Positions 1 to 8,919 of a DNA stretch of 64,000 bases are shown here, in pieces. How positions within the stretch are numbered: the stretch's first letter is position 1; every line of letters starts with the position of its first letter. The position numbers and the translations under genes are program-made. The notes under the pieces were generated by a model, which saw only the letters and a program-made list of their open reading frames with translations, searched no databases and was not told the DNA's origin. Location of the stretch: assembly GCF_024539815.1 (NCBI RefSeq), contig NZ_JAHHIU010000098.1:1-64000 (forward strand). The letters are read 5' to 3'. This stretch comes from Streptomyces hayashii. GTDB taxonomy: Bacteria > Actinomycetota > Actinomycetes > Streptomycetales > Streptomycetaceae.

Positions 1-4
1 GAGC

Positions 5-72
5 AGGGGGCGGTGGGCGAGGGGGCAGGGCGCGAGCGGCCTCCTCGCGGCGCCCCCGTGCCACCGCCCCCT
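5..72. terminator. Stem-loop terminator after the DUF2267 gene
   Basis: A perfect 12-bp inverted repeat (5-16 with 61-72) encloses further GC-rich complementarity. It ends 7 bases past the stop of the minus-strand DUF2267 gene. There is no clear T tract, as is usual for Streptomyces terminators. Confidence 0.55.
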
Positions 73-78
73 GGCGTT

Positions 79-510
79 TCAGGCCGCCTGGACGAGTTCG
101 GCGCGGCCGAACAACAGGGCGTAGCCGGAGGGGAGTCGGGCGAGGATCCGGCTGAGGCATTCCTCGCCGGCGAGCTGGGCCACGACACGGAGGACGGTGC
201 CGGCGTCCCACCGGGTGGTGGCGGCGGTGCCGCCGGTGCGGGCCGCCAGGTCCTTGACGAATCCCCACCCGGTGAGGTTCTCCGTGGCGGGGATCTCGGC
301 GGTGAAGACGCGGGCGGCCTGCTGCGGCAGCCGTGCCGCGAGTTCCACGCGCTCGTCGCCGGTGATCTGGCGTCCGAGAGCGGCCAGTACGGCGTGCACG
401 GCCTCCTCGGCCCGGGCACGGGTCGGATACGCGCCCTCGTACCGCACTCTTTCCAGCATCTGCTCGAACGTCATGCCGACAGCGGACGGGCGTTCCTGCA
501 GCGAGAACAT
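79..510 (-). CDS. DUF2267 domain protein
   Basis: This 143-residue soluble protein has the DUF2267 layout. The N-terminal part (about residues 12-75) carries the FEQMLERVRYEGAY segment and an Ala-rich helix with DERVELAARLP, and a second helical half follows (about 76-135). Members are small helical proteins of unknown biochemical role, often found beside small heat-shock proteins and stress genes in actinobacteria. Here it lies 129 bp downstream of hsp18 on the same strand, so it may be co-transcribed under heat-shock control (inference). No signal peptide or membrane segment is visible. Confidence 0.8.
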   Translation of the reverse strand: MFSLQERPSAVGMTFEQMLERVRYEGAYPTRARAEEAVHAVLAALGRQITGDERVELAARLPQQAARVFTAEIPATENLTGWGFVKDLAARTGGTAATTRWDAGTVLRVVAQLAGEECLSRILARLPSGYALLFGRAELVQAA

Positions 511-639
511 CGGTGACGCGGTTGCCTTTCTCGTCCGGGTGCGCGCGTCGGCGGCCGGGGCTCGCCGACCGACCGCCGACGCCGCTCGTGGTGGGGGGGA
601 AGGGTGAGGGTGGGAGTGGTGCTGCCTGCGGGGGTCCGC

Positions 640-1074
640 TCAGCCGCTGATCTCCCTGTGCGCGGAGCCGCCGCCGATGGAGACCTTGCGGGGCTTGGCG
701 CGCTCGGCGATCGGGATGCGCAGGGTGAGCACACCGGCGTCGTAGTCCGCCTTGATGCGCTCGGTGTCCAGGGTGTCGGCCAGCACCACCTGCCGGGAGA
801 AGACGCCCAGGGGCCGCTCGGAGAGCTCCATCTGCACGTCGTCCGCCTTGGTGACGGGACGCCGCTCGGCCTTGACGGTCAGCATGTTCCGCTCGACGTC
901 GACGTCGATCGCGTCCGGCGAGACGCCGGGCAGGTCGAGGGCGATGACGTACTCCTCGCCCTCGCGGTAGGCGTCCATCGGCATCGCCGACGGCCGCGAC
1001 CAGGTGCCGGGCGTGTGCAGGAGCTGCTGGGTGAGTCGGTCGAGCTCACGGAACGGGTCGGTGCGCATCAACAT
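640..1074 (-). CDS. hsp18: Small heat-shock protein Hsp20/Hsp18 (alpha-crystallin family)
   Basis: This 144-residue cytoplasmic chaperone has the alpha-crystallin domain at about residues 32-125. The conserved DLPGV and [12 protein letters not shown]-type strands are visible ([24 protein letters not shown]). It binds unfolding proteins and delays aggregation without ATP. The ATG at 1074 is supported by GGAGG nine bases upstream. The gene diverges from a rheA homologue and its promoter contains a RheA-type operator. This is the arrangement known for hsp18 of Streptomyces albus, so heat induction by loss of RheA binding is expected. Confidence 0.92.
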   Translation of the reverse strand: MLMRTDPFRELDRLTQQLLHTPGTWSRPSAMPMDAYREGEEYVIALDLPGVSPDAIDVDVERNMLTVKAERRPVTKADDVQMELSERPLGVFSRQVVLADTLDTERIKADYDAGVLTLRIPIAERAKPRKVSIGGGSAHREISG

Positions 1075-1136
1075 CGGGAGACACCTCCAGTGTTCGGATC
1101 AGGCATGTAGCTGCCAATGCGGTTCACCTGCCCCTT

Positions 1137-1190
1137 GTTGTAACATGTCATCGAAGTGATGACAAGCCGAATGTCATCGACACGATGACA
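1137..1190. promoter_or_regulatory. hsp18 promoter with two RheA operators
   Basis: Two perfect inverted repeats TGTCATC-N5-GATGACA lie at 1146-1164 and 1172-1190, 26 bp apart start to start. On the minus strand TTGTCA (1165-1160), 17 bp and TACAAC (1142-1137) form a vegetative-type promoter for hsp18 whose spacer holds the first operator. As I recall, the published RheA operator of S. albus has this same consensus. A repressor bound here would block hsp18, and probably rheA as well. Confidence 0.88.
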
Positions 1191-1206
1191 GCGCGCTGGA
1201 GGCTCC

Positions 1207-1911
1207 ATGACCACCGACGATCAGCCCGCCGCCCGCTCCCGCGATCTCACTCCCACGTCCTTCCTCGCCGCCGCGGCGCTCCACACGATCCACGAGGCCC
1301 TGCGCACCGCCCGGACGCCGTCGAAGGGCGAGCGGCCGGACACGGAGCGGCCGGACGCCGACCGGACCGGCTCGGAGCAGGCGCTCGCCGCGCTGCTGAT
1401 GCTGCGCGAGGTGCGCGACCAGCTCGCCGCGTGGGAGCCGGGGCTGATCGAGGAGGCCCGGGAGGCGGGGGCCAGCTGGGCGGACCTCGCCCAACCGCTC
1501 GGCGTCTCCAGCCGGCAGGCCGCCGAGCGCCGCTACCTGCGCGTACGCCCCGGAAACCCCGGGTCCACGAGCGAACAGCGGGTGCAGGCCACCCGCGACC
1601 GCCGCGCCGCCGACCGCACCGTCACCGCCTGGGCCCGCGCCAACGCGGCGGATCTGCGCCGGCTCGCCGGACAGATCACCGGGCTCGCCGACCTCCCCGC
1701 GGCCGCCCGGACCCCGCTGGTCGAGCTCAGCACGGCCCTCGCCGCCGACGACGCCGCCGCCCTCGTCGGCCCCTTGACGGGCACGCGGACGTATCTCGCA
1801 CCCGACCACCCCGAACTCGCGGCCCGGGTCGACGACGTCGCCCGCCGCACCGAGGCGCTGCGCCGGCACAGCGGGGACCAGCGCCGGGGCCCCCGGCGGC
1901 CGGGGTCCTGA
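1207..1911 (+). CDS. rheA: RheA-like heat-shock repressor (Hsp18 regulator)
   Basis: This 234-residue cytoplasmic protein diverges from hsp18 across 132 bp that carry two RheA-type operators. A helix-turn-helix-like segment is visible at about residues 83-112 (EAGASWADLAQPLGVSSRQAAERRYLRV). In S. albus RheA is a thermosensor: its conformation changes with heat and it leaves the hsp18 promoter. The start is an ATG preceded by GGAGG. The C-terminal half is Ala/Arg-rich and predicted helical. Identification rests on context, operator match and the HTH; no thermosensing residues are known to me. Confidence 0.82.
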   Translation: MTTDDQPAARSRDLTPTSFLAAAALHTIHEALRTARTPSKGERPDTERPDADRTGSEQALAALLMLREVRDQLAAWEPGLIEEAREAGASWADLAQPLGVSSRQAAERRYLRVRPGNPGSTSEQRVQATRDRRAADRTVTAWARANAADLRRLAGQITGLADLPAAARTPLVELSTALAADDAAALVGPLTGTRTYLAPDHPELAARVDDVARRTEALRRHSGDQRRGPRRPGS

Positions 1912-2073
1912 ACGTCGCCTCGCAGGCCCGCGCGGCGGGCATCGCCCTCGGCCGACGCCCCGGCACCGGGCCGGCGTCAGGAGTCACGGCGGCCGCCCGC
2001 GGGTGACCGGATCCGGGCGCGCATCACGGACACTGGACAGGGGGGACCGGACAGCAGGAGAGGGAGGCCGACC

Positions 2074-2934
2074 GTGCTGACCACCGTCCGTGACCAGCTG
2101 GGACAGGCCCTGTTCCAGCGCGTCGCCGGACCCGACGGACCGGCGAACCGCGCCCGCATCCACGACACCCCGGGCCCGCGGTGGTTCGGACCGGACCGGC
2201 CCGTCCGCATCGTCCACGGCGACGCCTCCATGTTCATCGGGGGCCTGAGCGCGCTGCTGCTGCAGTCCCTGCACCCGCTCGCCATGGCGGCGGTCGCGGG
2301 GCACTCCGGCTTCCGGGGCGATCCGTGGGGGCGGCTCCAGCGCACCAGCACCTTCCTGGCCGTGACGACGTACGGCACCGCCGAGGACGCCCAGAGCGCG
2401 GTCGACCACGTCCGCGGCATCCACGACCGGATCCGCGGGACGACCGCCGAGGGCGTGCCGTACCACGCGGCCGACCCCCATCTGCTCGGCTGGGTGCACG
2501 CCGCCGAGACGGACAGCTTTCTGCGCGCCCACGAACGCTTCGCAGCCGCTCCGCTGGACGCCGCCGGCTACGACGCCTACGTCGCCGACACCGCGCGGGT
2601 CGCCGAGGCGCTGGGAGTGAGCGACCCGCCGCGCGACCGCCACGAGCTGGCCGAGCGTCTGAGCGCGTACCGGCCCGAACTCCGGGCCACCCCCGAGGCG
2701 CGCTCCACCGCCCGTTTCCTGCTGCTCCGGCCCCCCGTGCCGCTCGCCGTACGGCCCTTCTACGGCGGGCTGGCCGCGAACGCCGTCGGCCTGCTGCCGC
2801 CCTGGGCCCGCGGCATGCTGTGGCTGCCCCGGGTGCCGGTCGTCGAGGGCCTGGCCGTGCGCCCGACCGGGAGGATCCTGACCCGCGCCATCCGCTGGGT
2901 CATGACCCCGCCGAGCCACACCCGTCCCAGGTGA
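2074..2934 (+). CDS. DUF2236 oxygenase, MpaB/latex-clearing-protein family
   Basis: The 286-residue protein matches the DUF2236 family (oxygenase MpaB, rubber oxygenase Lcp), helical haem-binding proteins. Family features are GDASMFIGGLSALLLQSLHPLAMAAV near residues 49-75, the WGRLQRT segment and the later HAAETDSFL region, whose His residues are candidate haem ligands. The substrate is unknown; relatives cleave polyisoprene or act in mycophenolate biosynthesis. The GTG start has AGGGAGG seven bases upstream. There is no signal peptide. No pathway partner is evident, and the next gene is a polyphosphate kinase. Confidence 0.85.
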   Translation: MLTTVRDQLGQALFQRVAGPDGPANRARIHDTPGPRWFGPDRPVRIVHGDASMFIGGLSALLLQSLHPLAMAAVAGHSGFRGDPWGRLQRTSTFLAVTTYGTAEDAQSAVDHVRGIHDRIRGTTAEGVPYHAADPHLLGWVHAAETDSFLRAHERFAAAPLDAAGYDAYVADTARVAEALGVSDPPRDRHELAERLSAYRPELRATPEARSTARFLLLRPPVPLAVRPFYGGLAANAVGLLPPWARGMLWLPRVPVVEGLAVRPTGRILTRAIRWVMTPPSHTRPR

Positions 2935-3105
2935 ACGCCGCACGGCGCCCGGCCCACGGACGGCGGGGCGGGGCCGCCTTCCGGCGCTCGCCGGGGTGCG
3001 CGGCCGGTCGGCGGTCAGTACGGTGGCGTCCTGGTGTTCGGGCCCGGACAGGGGTGCGGACGTCGGAAGTCGGCGGCGTTGGGGTCATCGGGCGGTGGAG
3101 GCGGC

Positions 3106-3909
3106 ATGGCCGGCAAGAAGGCGGCGAATCTGCCGCGCAAGAGCTACGAGAAGGAACTGTTGCGGCTCCAGACCGAGTTGGTGAAGCTGCAGGAGTGGGT
3201 GCGGGCGTCGGGCACCCGGCTGGTGATCGTGTTCGAGGGGCGGGACGCGGCCGGCAAGGGCGGCACCATCAAGCGGGTCGCCGAGCACCTCAACCCCCGG
3301 ACGGCGCGGATCGCGGCGCTGCCGAAGCCGACCGAACGTGAGCGCACCCAGTGGTATTTCCAGCGGTACGTCGAGCATCTCCCGGCGGCCGGGGAGATCG
3401 TGCTGTTCGACCGGTCCTGGTACAACCGCGCAGGTGTCGAGCATGTGATGGGCTTCTGCACGAAGGAGGAGCACCAGCTCTTCCTTCGTCAGTGCCCGAT
3501 CTTCGAACGCATGCTGGTCGAGGACGGGGTGCTGCTGCGCAAGTACTGGTTCTCGGTGAGCGACACCGAGCAGCAGGACCGCTTCCGGCGCCGGCTGGAG
3601 GACCCGCTGCGGCGCTGGAAGCTCTCGCCGATGGACCTGGAGTCGATCACCCACTGGGAGGCGTACTCCCGGGCCAAGGACGAGATGATGGTGCACACCG
3701 ACGTCTCGGAGGCGCGCTGGCACGTCGTCGAGAGCGACGACAAGCGCCGGGCGCGGCTGAACATGATCGCCCATCTGCTGTCGTCCGTGCCGTACCGCGA
3801 GGTGCCGCCGCCCGTGCTGGAACTCCCGGAGCGGCCGTCGTCGACCGGCTATGAGCGCCCTCCGAGGGATCTGCAGACCTACGTCCCCGACCACGCGGCG
3901 AGTCTCTGA
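3106..3909 (+). CDS. ppk2: Polyphosphate kinase 2 (PPK2)
   Basis: PPK2 transfers phosphate between polyphosphate and nucleoside di- or monophosphates in the cytoplasm. The 267-residue protein has Walker A EGRDAAGKGG (residues 44-53), Walker B LFDRSWYNRAGVE (about 102-114) and the lid with SDTEQQDRFRRRLEDPLRRWKLSP. Together these cover the whole single-domain fold. I chose the ATG at 3106 (GGTGGAGG upstream) over an earlier in-frame start at 3034, because the protein then begins MAGKKAANLPRKSYEKEL, as is usual in this family. Whether it favours ADP or GDP cannot be read from the sequence. Confidence 0.93.
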   Translation: MAGKKAANLPRKSYEKELLRLQTELVKLQEWVRASGTRLVIVFEGRDAAGKGGTIKRVAEHLNPRTARIAALPKPTERERTQWYFQRYVEHLPAAGEIVLFDRSWYNRAGVEHVMGFCTKEEHQLFLRQCPIFERMLVEDGVLLRKYWFSVSDTEQQDRFRRRLEDPLRRWKLSPMDLESITHWEAYSRAKDEMMVHTDVSEARWHVVESDDKRRARLNMIAHLLSSVPYREVPPPVLELPERPSSTGYERPPRDLQTYVPDHAASL

Positions 3910-4000
3910 GGCACTCAGCGCCGCAGGCCGGCCCGAGCCGCCGAAGGACCTCCGCCGGCCGCCGCATGCACGGCTTTCCGGTGAGGAGGAGAATCGGGGC

Positions 4001-5131
4001 ATGAGGGGTCGCCTCGCCGACGTGAGCGGGCCCGCCCGGCTGGCTGCGGCGGGCGAGGGCCTCGGGCAGGACGAACTGGCGCTGGCCGCGCGCAATCACG
4101 CTCTGCCGCTGGAGGCCCTGCGCTACGACGTCACACCGCCCGGTCTGCACTATGTGCTGACGCACTACGACATCCCCGCCGTGCCGGACGACGACGCCTG
4201 GCGGCTGACGGTGAGCGGTCGGGTGCGCCGCACGCTCAGCCTCTCCCCCGGGCGGCTGCGCGCCCTTCCCGCCGTCGTCGTCCGCACGACGATGGAGTGC
4301 GCGGGCAACGGCAGGGCCCTGCTGTCGCCGAGGCCGGTGAGCCAGCCGTGGCTGGTCGAGGCGGTGGGCACCGCGGACTGGACGGGGGTCCCGCTGCGTC
4401 TGATCCTGGACGAGGCCGGGATCGGGTCCGACGCCGTCGACGTCGTGTTCACGGGCGCGGACCACGGCGTGGAACGCGGTGTCGAGCAGGACTACCGGCG
4501 CGCCCTTCCGGTCGACGTGGCCGTCGGCGACGCCCCGGAGGTCCTGGTGGCCTACGCGATGAACGGCGCGCCTCTGCCGCCGCAGCACGGCAGCCCGCTG
4601 CGCCTGGTGGTACCCGGCTGGTACGGCATGGCGCAGGTGAAGTGGCTGCGGGACGTCGAGGTGGTCGACTCCCCCTTCAGCGGTTTCCAGCAGTCCGTCG
4701 CCTACCGGATCAGGCAGACGCCCGAGGAAGCGGGCGAGCCGGTCGCCCTGATCGCCCCCCGGGCGCTGCTGATTCCGCCGGGCTTCCCCGACTTCATGTC
4801 CCGCACCCGGGTGGTGGCGGCGGGACCGGTCCCGCTGTCGGGACGGGCCTGGTCGGGGCGCGCCCCGGTGACGTCGGTCGAGGTCAGTGCCGACGGCGGG
4901 CTGAGCTGGGACACGGCGGAACTCGAACCGGACCACGGCCGGCGCTGGGCGTGGCGCGGATGGACCTTCGCGTGGTCCGCCGCCCCCGGCGCCCATGTCC
5001 TGAGCGCCCGGGCCCGTGACGGGGCGGGGAACACCCAGCCCCTGGAACAGCCCTGGAACCGGGGCGGGTTCGCCAACAACGCCGTCCAGCGGGTGCCGGT
5101 GCTGTGCCTCGGCCCCGCCGACGCCCCGTGA
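4001..5131 (+). CDS. Sulfite-oxidase-like molybdopterin oxidoreductase
   Basis: The 376-residue protein has the sulfite oxidase molybdopterin domain (about residues 25-245). The molybdenum-ligating cysteine is in MECAGNG (Cys100), and the GSPLRLVVPGWYGMAQVKWL segment that contacts the cofactor follows. A molybdopterin-dimerisation beta domain covers about 265-370. There is no haem b5 domain and no Sec or Tat signal, so the enzyme is probably cytoplasmic with an unknown electron acceptor. The true substrate (sulfite or another oxyanion) is unknown. The ATG is preceded by GAGGAGGA. No molybdopterin-synthesis gene lies next to it, although an isolated MOSC protein occurs at 60.4 kb. Confidence 0.9.
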   Translation: MRGRLADVSGPARLAAAGEGLGQDELALAARNHALPLEALRYDVTPPGLHYVLTHYDIPAVPDDDAWRLTVSGRVRRTLSLSPGRLRALPAVVVRTTMECAGNGRALLSPRPVSQPWLVEAVGTADWTGVPLRLILDEAGIGSDAVDVVFTGADHGVERGVEQDYRRALPVDVAVGDAPEVLVAYAMNGAPLPPQHGSPLRLVVPGWYGMAQVKWLRDVEVVDSPFSGFQQSVAYRIRQTPEEAGEPVALIAPRALLIPPGFPDFMSRTRVVAAGPVPLSGRAWSGRAPVTSVEVSADGGLSWDTAELEPDHGRRWAWRGWTFAWSAAPGAHVLSARARDGAGNTQPLEQPWNRGGFANNAVQRVPVLCLGPADAP

Positions 5132-5138
5132 CCTTCAG

Positions 5139-5203
5139 CACCGCCGGAACTTCACCGCCGGAACTTCACCGCCGGAACCCGCACCGCCGCAACCCGCACC
5201 GAC
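5139..5203. repeat. Short tandem repeat, 14-15 bp unit
   Basis: Four head-to-tail copies of CACCGCCGGAAC followed by TT or CCG lie just past the stop of the molybdoenzyme gene. Copies one to three are identical in the first 12 bases and the fourth has one change. No function is evident. Confidence 0.8.
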
Positions 5204-5370
5204 ATGCGGGGGCCGCAGGCCGGACGGACACTGGGACTGGCGGCGAAGGCCCCGGCCTCGGCCGTCGGCACAGTCCGAGGTGCGCATGGATGCCCGCGCC
5301 GCTCGCCGAGACTTCCCGGGCATCGCGCGGTCGTCCGTGCGCGACCACCATCGTCACAGGGGTGTTCGAC

Positions 5371-6810
5371 ATGGGCGGCGACAACGGCGCGGCGCTGGAA
5401 AGTCTGCGTGAGGCACTGCGAGGGCCGGTCCTCGCACCCGGGGACGCGGGGTACGACGAGGCCCGCACCGTCTACAACGCGATGATCGACCGGCGTCCGG
5501 CCGCCGTGGCCCGGTGCGTCGACGCCGGGGACGTGCGGGCCACGCTGTCCTTCGCGCAGGACACCGGGACGGACCTCGCGGTGCGCGGCGGCGGCCACAG
5601 CGGACCGGGACTGTGCCTGATCGACGACGGGATCACGCTGGACCTGTCGCCGATGCGCTGGGTGCGGGTCGACCCGGAGGCCAGGACCGCACAGGTGGGA
5701 GGCGGCAGTCGGCTGGGCGACCTCGACCACGCCGCCCACGCCTTCGGTCTGGCCGTGCCGGCCGGCATCATGTCGACCACCGGCGTCGGCGGGTTGACGC
5801 TGGGCGGCGGTCACGGCCATCTGACCCGCAGGCACGGACTGACCGTCGACAGTCTGCTGTCGGCCGACGTCGTCCTCGCCGACGGCACGTTCGTCACGGC
5901 CTCCGAGAAGGAGCACCCCGATCTGTTCTGGGCGCTGCGGGGCGGCGGCGGCAACTTCGGCGTGGTCACGTCGTTCACGTTCCAGCTGCATCCCGTGGAC
6001 ATGGTGGGCGTCGCGGTGACGCTGTGGCCGGTCGACCGCACCGCGGAGGTGCTGCGCTGGTACCGGGAGTTCCTGCCCGCCGCGCCCGACGAGGTGAGCG
6101 GCTTCTTCGCGGTGCTGGCGGTGCCTCCCGGGCCGCCGTTCCCGGAGCCGATCCACGGGCACAGGATGTGCGCCGTCGTGTGGTGCTACACCGGCGACCT
6201 GGCGGACGGGCGGCTGGAGGAGGTGCTCGCCGTGGTGAACGATCCGGCGCCCCCGGCCTTCCACTTCACCGCGCCGATGCCGTACCCGGCGCTGCAGAGC
6301 ATGTTCGACGAGCTGATCCCCGCGGGCCTGCAGTGGTACTGGCGCGGGGACTTCTTCGACTCGGTCTCCGACGGCGCGATCGAGGTGCACGGGCGGTACG
6401 GCGAGGGGCTGCCCACCGATCTGTCGACGATGCACCTGTACCCGGTGGACGGGGCGGCGCACCGGGTCGGGCGCGACGACACGGCCTGGGCCTACCGGGA
6501 CGCCGTGTGGTCCTGTGTGATCGGGGGGATCGACCCCGACCCGGCCAACGCCGACCTGGTCCGGCAGTGGTGCGTCGACTACTGGGCCGACCTGCACGGG
6601 CACTCCATGGGCGGTTCCTACGTCAACTTCCTGGGCGCGCAGGAGAGCCCGGAGCGGGTCCGGACCACCTATCGCGGACACTACGACCGGCTGGCCGAGA
6701 TCAAACGCGCCTACGACCCGGACAACTTCTTCCGCGCCAACCAGAACATCCCGCCCGCCACGGAAGGAGGCGGCCCGGAGGGAAACGGCGGACCGGACCG
6801 GGCCCCGTGA
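5371..6810 (+). CDS. FAD-linked oxidoreductase of the BBE (berberine-bridge) family
   Basis: This 479-residue protein has an N-terminal PCMH-type FAD domain. RGGGHSGPG carries the histidine (His76) expected to bind FAD covalently, followed by TTGVGGLTLGGGHGHLTRRHGL. The BBE motif at the C-terminus is complete (YVNFLGAQ ... YDPDNFFRANQNI). Members oxidise sugars, alkaloids or secondary metabolites. The second, cysteinyl FAD link of bicovalent members is not obvious here. The start is ATG 5371 with AGGGG eight bases upstream; an in-frame extension to 5104 crosses a tandem repeat and was rejected. The substrate is unknown. Confidence 0.88.
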   Translation: MGGDNGAALESLREALRGPVLAPGDAGYDEARTVYNAMIDRRPAAVARCVDAGDVRATLSFAQDTGTDLAVRGGGHSGPGLCLIDDGITLDLSPMRWVRVDPEARTAQVGGGSRLGDLDHAAHAFGLAVPAGIMSTTGVGGLTLGGGHGHLTRRHGLTVDSLLSADVVLADGTFVTASEKEHPDLFWALRGGGGNFGVVTSFTFQLHPVDMVGVAVTLWPVDRTAEVLRWYREFLPAAPDEVSGFFAVLAVPPGPPFPEPIHGHRMCAVVWCYTGDLADGRLEEVLAVVNDPAPPAFHFTAPMPYPALQSMFDELIPAGLQWYWRGDFFDSVSDGAIEVHGRYGEGLPTDLSTMHLYPVDGAAHRVGRDDTAWAYRDAVWSCVIGGIDPDPANADLVRQWCVDYWADLHGHSMGGSYVNFLGAQESPERVRTTYRGHYDRLAEIKRAYDPDNFFRANQNIPPATEGGGPEGNGGPDRAP

Positions 6811-6915
6811 CGAGGGCCGCGCGCCGCCGTCGATAATCGGCTGAGCCACAGGCCCGAGCCGAAGGAGAACCGTGCGAGACCGGACGCAGCAGGCAACAGA
6901 GCCGGAGGCCGCGGC

Positions 6916-8097
6916 ATGAGCGCCCCACGGATCTCGCAACGGGCCCGAGCCGTCGCTCCGTTCTACGCGATGGAGTTCGGCAAGCAGGCCGCCGCGTTGG
7001 AGGCTCAGGGACGTCATGTCGTCAAACTCAGCCTCGGCGAACCCGACTTCGGCGCGCCGCCCGCCGTTCTGAGCGCGATGCGCGAGGCCATGGACGGACG
7101 GCCCATGGCCTACACCGAGGCGCTCGGGCTGCCCGCGCTGCGCACGGCGATCTCCCGGTTCTACGCGGAGCGGCACGAGGTCGAGGTCGATCCCGCCCGG
7201 ATCGTGGTCACCGCGGGGGCCTCGGCCGCGCTCGTGCTGACCGCCGCCGCCCTCGTCGATCCCGGTGACGAGGTGCTCATCGGCGACCCGTCGTACCCCT
7301 GCAACCGGCAGATCGCGGAGAGCTTCGGCGCCCGCGTCACCCTGGTGCCGGCCACGGCCGGGAGCCGGTTCCAGCTGGACGCCGCTTCGGTGCGGGCGAG
7401 TTGGACGGACGACACGCGTGGTGTCATGGTCGCCACCCCGTCCAACCCCACCGGGACCTCGGTGCCCGCCGGTGAACTCGCGGCGATCTGCGACATCGCC
7501 CGAGAGCGCGACGCGTGGCGCATCGTCGACGAGATCTACCTGGAGCTCGCCGACCACGACGCCCGGGGCCGGCCCCCGCGCAGCGCGCTGTCGTTCGACC
7601 CGGACGCCGTCGTCGTCAACAGCTTCTCGAAGTACTTCGGCATGACGGGCTGGCGGCTGGGCTGGTGCGTCGTCCCCGAGGGGCTCGTGCCGGCGATGGA
7701 GCGCCTGGCGCAGAACTACTTCCTCTGCGCGTCCGCCCCCGCCCAGCATGCCGCTCTGGCCTGCTTCTCCGCGGAGTCCCTCGCGGTCTGCGAGGCCCGT
7801 CGCGCCGAGTTCGCGCAACGCCGGGCGCTCGTCCTCGACGGCCTGGCACGGATCGGTCTGCCGGTCCCCGTTCCGCCCGACGGCGCCTTCTACGTCTACT
7901 TCGACGTCAGCGGCACCGGGCTCACCTCGTGGCAGTTCTGCGAACGAGCCCTTCAGGAGGCGCATGTCGCCCTGACGCCGGGCCGGGATTTCGGCGTGCA
8001 CTCGGCGCAGACGCACGTCCGCCTCTCGTACGCGGCGTCGGCAGACGAACTGCGCGAGGGGCTCACCAGGCTGGGCGAGTTCGTGGCCGCGCTCTAG
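6916..8097 (+). CDS. PLP-dependent class I/II aminotransferase
   Basis: This 393-residue cytoplasmic fold-type I enzyme has LSLGEPDFGAPP near the N-terminus, TPSNPTGT and the DEIYLEL segment. The PLP lysine is Lys239 in NSFSKYFGMTGWRLGW. These features place it with aspartate/aromatic-type aminotransferases of the AspC/PatA group. The preferred amino acid cannot be deduced. The gene follows the BBE flavoprotein by 105 bp on the same strand and starts at an ATG. It is convergent with the TetR gene downstream. Confidence 0.92.
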   Translation: MSAPRISQRARAVAPFYAMEFGKQAAALEAQGRHVVKLSLGEPDFGAPPAVLSAMREAMDGRPMAYTEALGLPALRTAISRFYAERHEVEVDPARIVVTAGASAALVLTAAALVDPGDEVLIGDPSYPCNRQIAESFGARVTLVPATAGSRFQLDAASVRASWTDDTRGVMVATPSNPTGTSVPAGELAAICDIARERDAWRIVDEIYLELADHDARGRPPRSALSFDPDAVVVNSFSKYFGMTGWRLGWCVVPEGLVPAMERLAQNYFLCASAPAQHAALACFSAESLAVCEARRAEFAQRRALVLDGLARIGLPVPVPPDGAFYVYFDVSGTGLTSWQFCERALQEAHVALTPGRDFGVHSAQTHVRLSYAASADELREGLTRLGEFVAAL

Positions 8098-8114
8098 GGA
8101 CGGCCCGGCAGGGA

Positions 8115-8154
8115 GGCTGGTCAGGGACGGCTGGTCAGGGGCGGCTGGTCAGGG
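8115..8154. repeat. Three-copy 14-bp tandem repeat over the TetR stop codon
   Basis: GGCTGGTCAGGG occurs exactly three times with a 14-bp period (8115, 8129, 8143). The third copy contains the stop codon of the TetR gene (8149-8151), so the gene's last codons have been tandemly duplicated into the 3' flank. Confidence 0.9.
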
Positions 8155-8745
8155 GCGTTTGCGCACCGCCGCGTCGAGGAGCGGGCCCAGTTCGTCGGCC
8201 ACCGTCGTCAGGGCGCGCACGTCGCGCTCGGCGCGGGCGATGAGGATGGCGCCCTCCAGAGCGCTGATCATGAGCGTGGCGAGCGCGCCGGCCCGCTCCT
8301 CGGGCACACCCAGGTCCGTCAGCGCGCGGGCCGTAGGCGCGGTCCAGGCGGCGAACGCGGCGGCCGTCGCCTCCCGCGTGGAGACGGCGGAGCGCGCGCA
8401 GTCGACCGTGGCGGCGGCCACCGGGCAGCCTCCCGAGAAGCCGGCGGCCTCGTACTCGTCGGTCCACTGCCGCACCATCGCGGCGAACAGGGCGGACGGC
8501 GTCGGCTCGGACAACGCGGCGAGGAAGCGGACCACGCGGCCGGCGGCGTACCGGCCCGCCCAGCCCACCGCCTCGTTGACCAGTTGTTCCTTGCCGCCGG
8601 GAAAGTAGTGCTGCAGCGAGCCCCGCGGCGCGCCCGCGTGCGCGGCGACGTCGCGCATGCCGGTGGCGGCGACTCCGTCGCGCCGGATCAGCTGGGCGGC
8701 GCTGAACACCATCCGCTCGCGAGGCCCTCGCTCGGACACCCCCAT
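8149..8745 (-). CDS. TetR-family transcriptional repressor
   Basis: The 198-residue protein has the TetR N-terminal HTH at about residues 8-55 ([41 protein letters not shown]). The helical C-terminal half ends in a TetR_C/LmrA-YxaF-type domain containing [11 protein letters not shown]. The start at 8745 is an ATG with GGAGG upstream. The gene diverges from a 3-hydroxyisobutyrate-dehydrogenase-like gene. The intergenic region holds two palindromes that are very likely its own operators. The inducer is unknown. Confidence 0.92.
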   Translation of the reverse strand: MGVSERGPRERMVFSAAQLIRRDGVAATGMRDVAAHAGAPRGSLQHYFPGGKEQLVNEAVGWAGRYAAGRVVRFLAALSEPTPSALFAAMVRQWTDEYEAAGFSGGCPVAAATVDCARSAVSTREATAAAFAAWTAPTARALTDLGVPEERAGALATLMISALEGAILIARAERDVRALTTVADELGPLLDAAVRKRP

Positions 8746-8790
8746 CGCCGACCTCCACCCACCGCTGCACGACTGCTCAGGACCGGTCCA

Positions 8791-8837
8791 CTCTATGACG
8801 TCGGTCATAGAGTGGGCTACTATGACCGCCGTCATAG
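8791..8837. promoter_or_regulatory. Twin TetR operators in the divergent promoter
   Basis: Two perfect inverted repeats are present: CTCTATGAC-N4-GTCATAGAG (8791-8812) and CTATGAC-N4-GTCATAG (8820-8837). Their centres are 27 bp apart, and the common core is TATGAC-N4-GTCATA. They sit between the TetR gene and the oxidoreductase. This is where an autoregulated TetR repressor controlling both directions would bind. Confidence 0.85.
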
Positions 8838-8919
8838 TCGGTGCTGTGTCGGCGACCGCGACGGCCCGGTCGTCCGACGCGGGCCGCGAAGGCGCGTGAG
8901 CCGGGAAGGGCGGTGCGTC

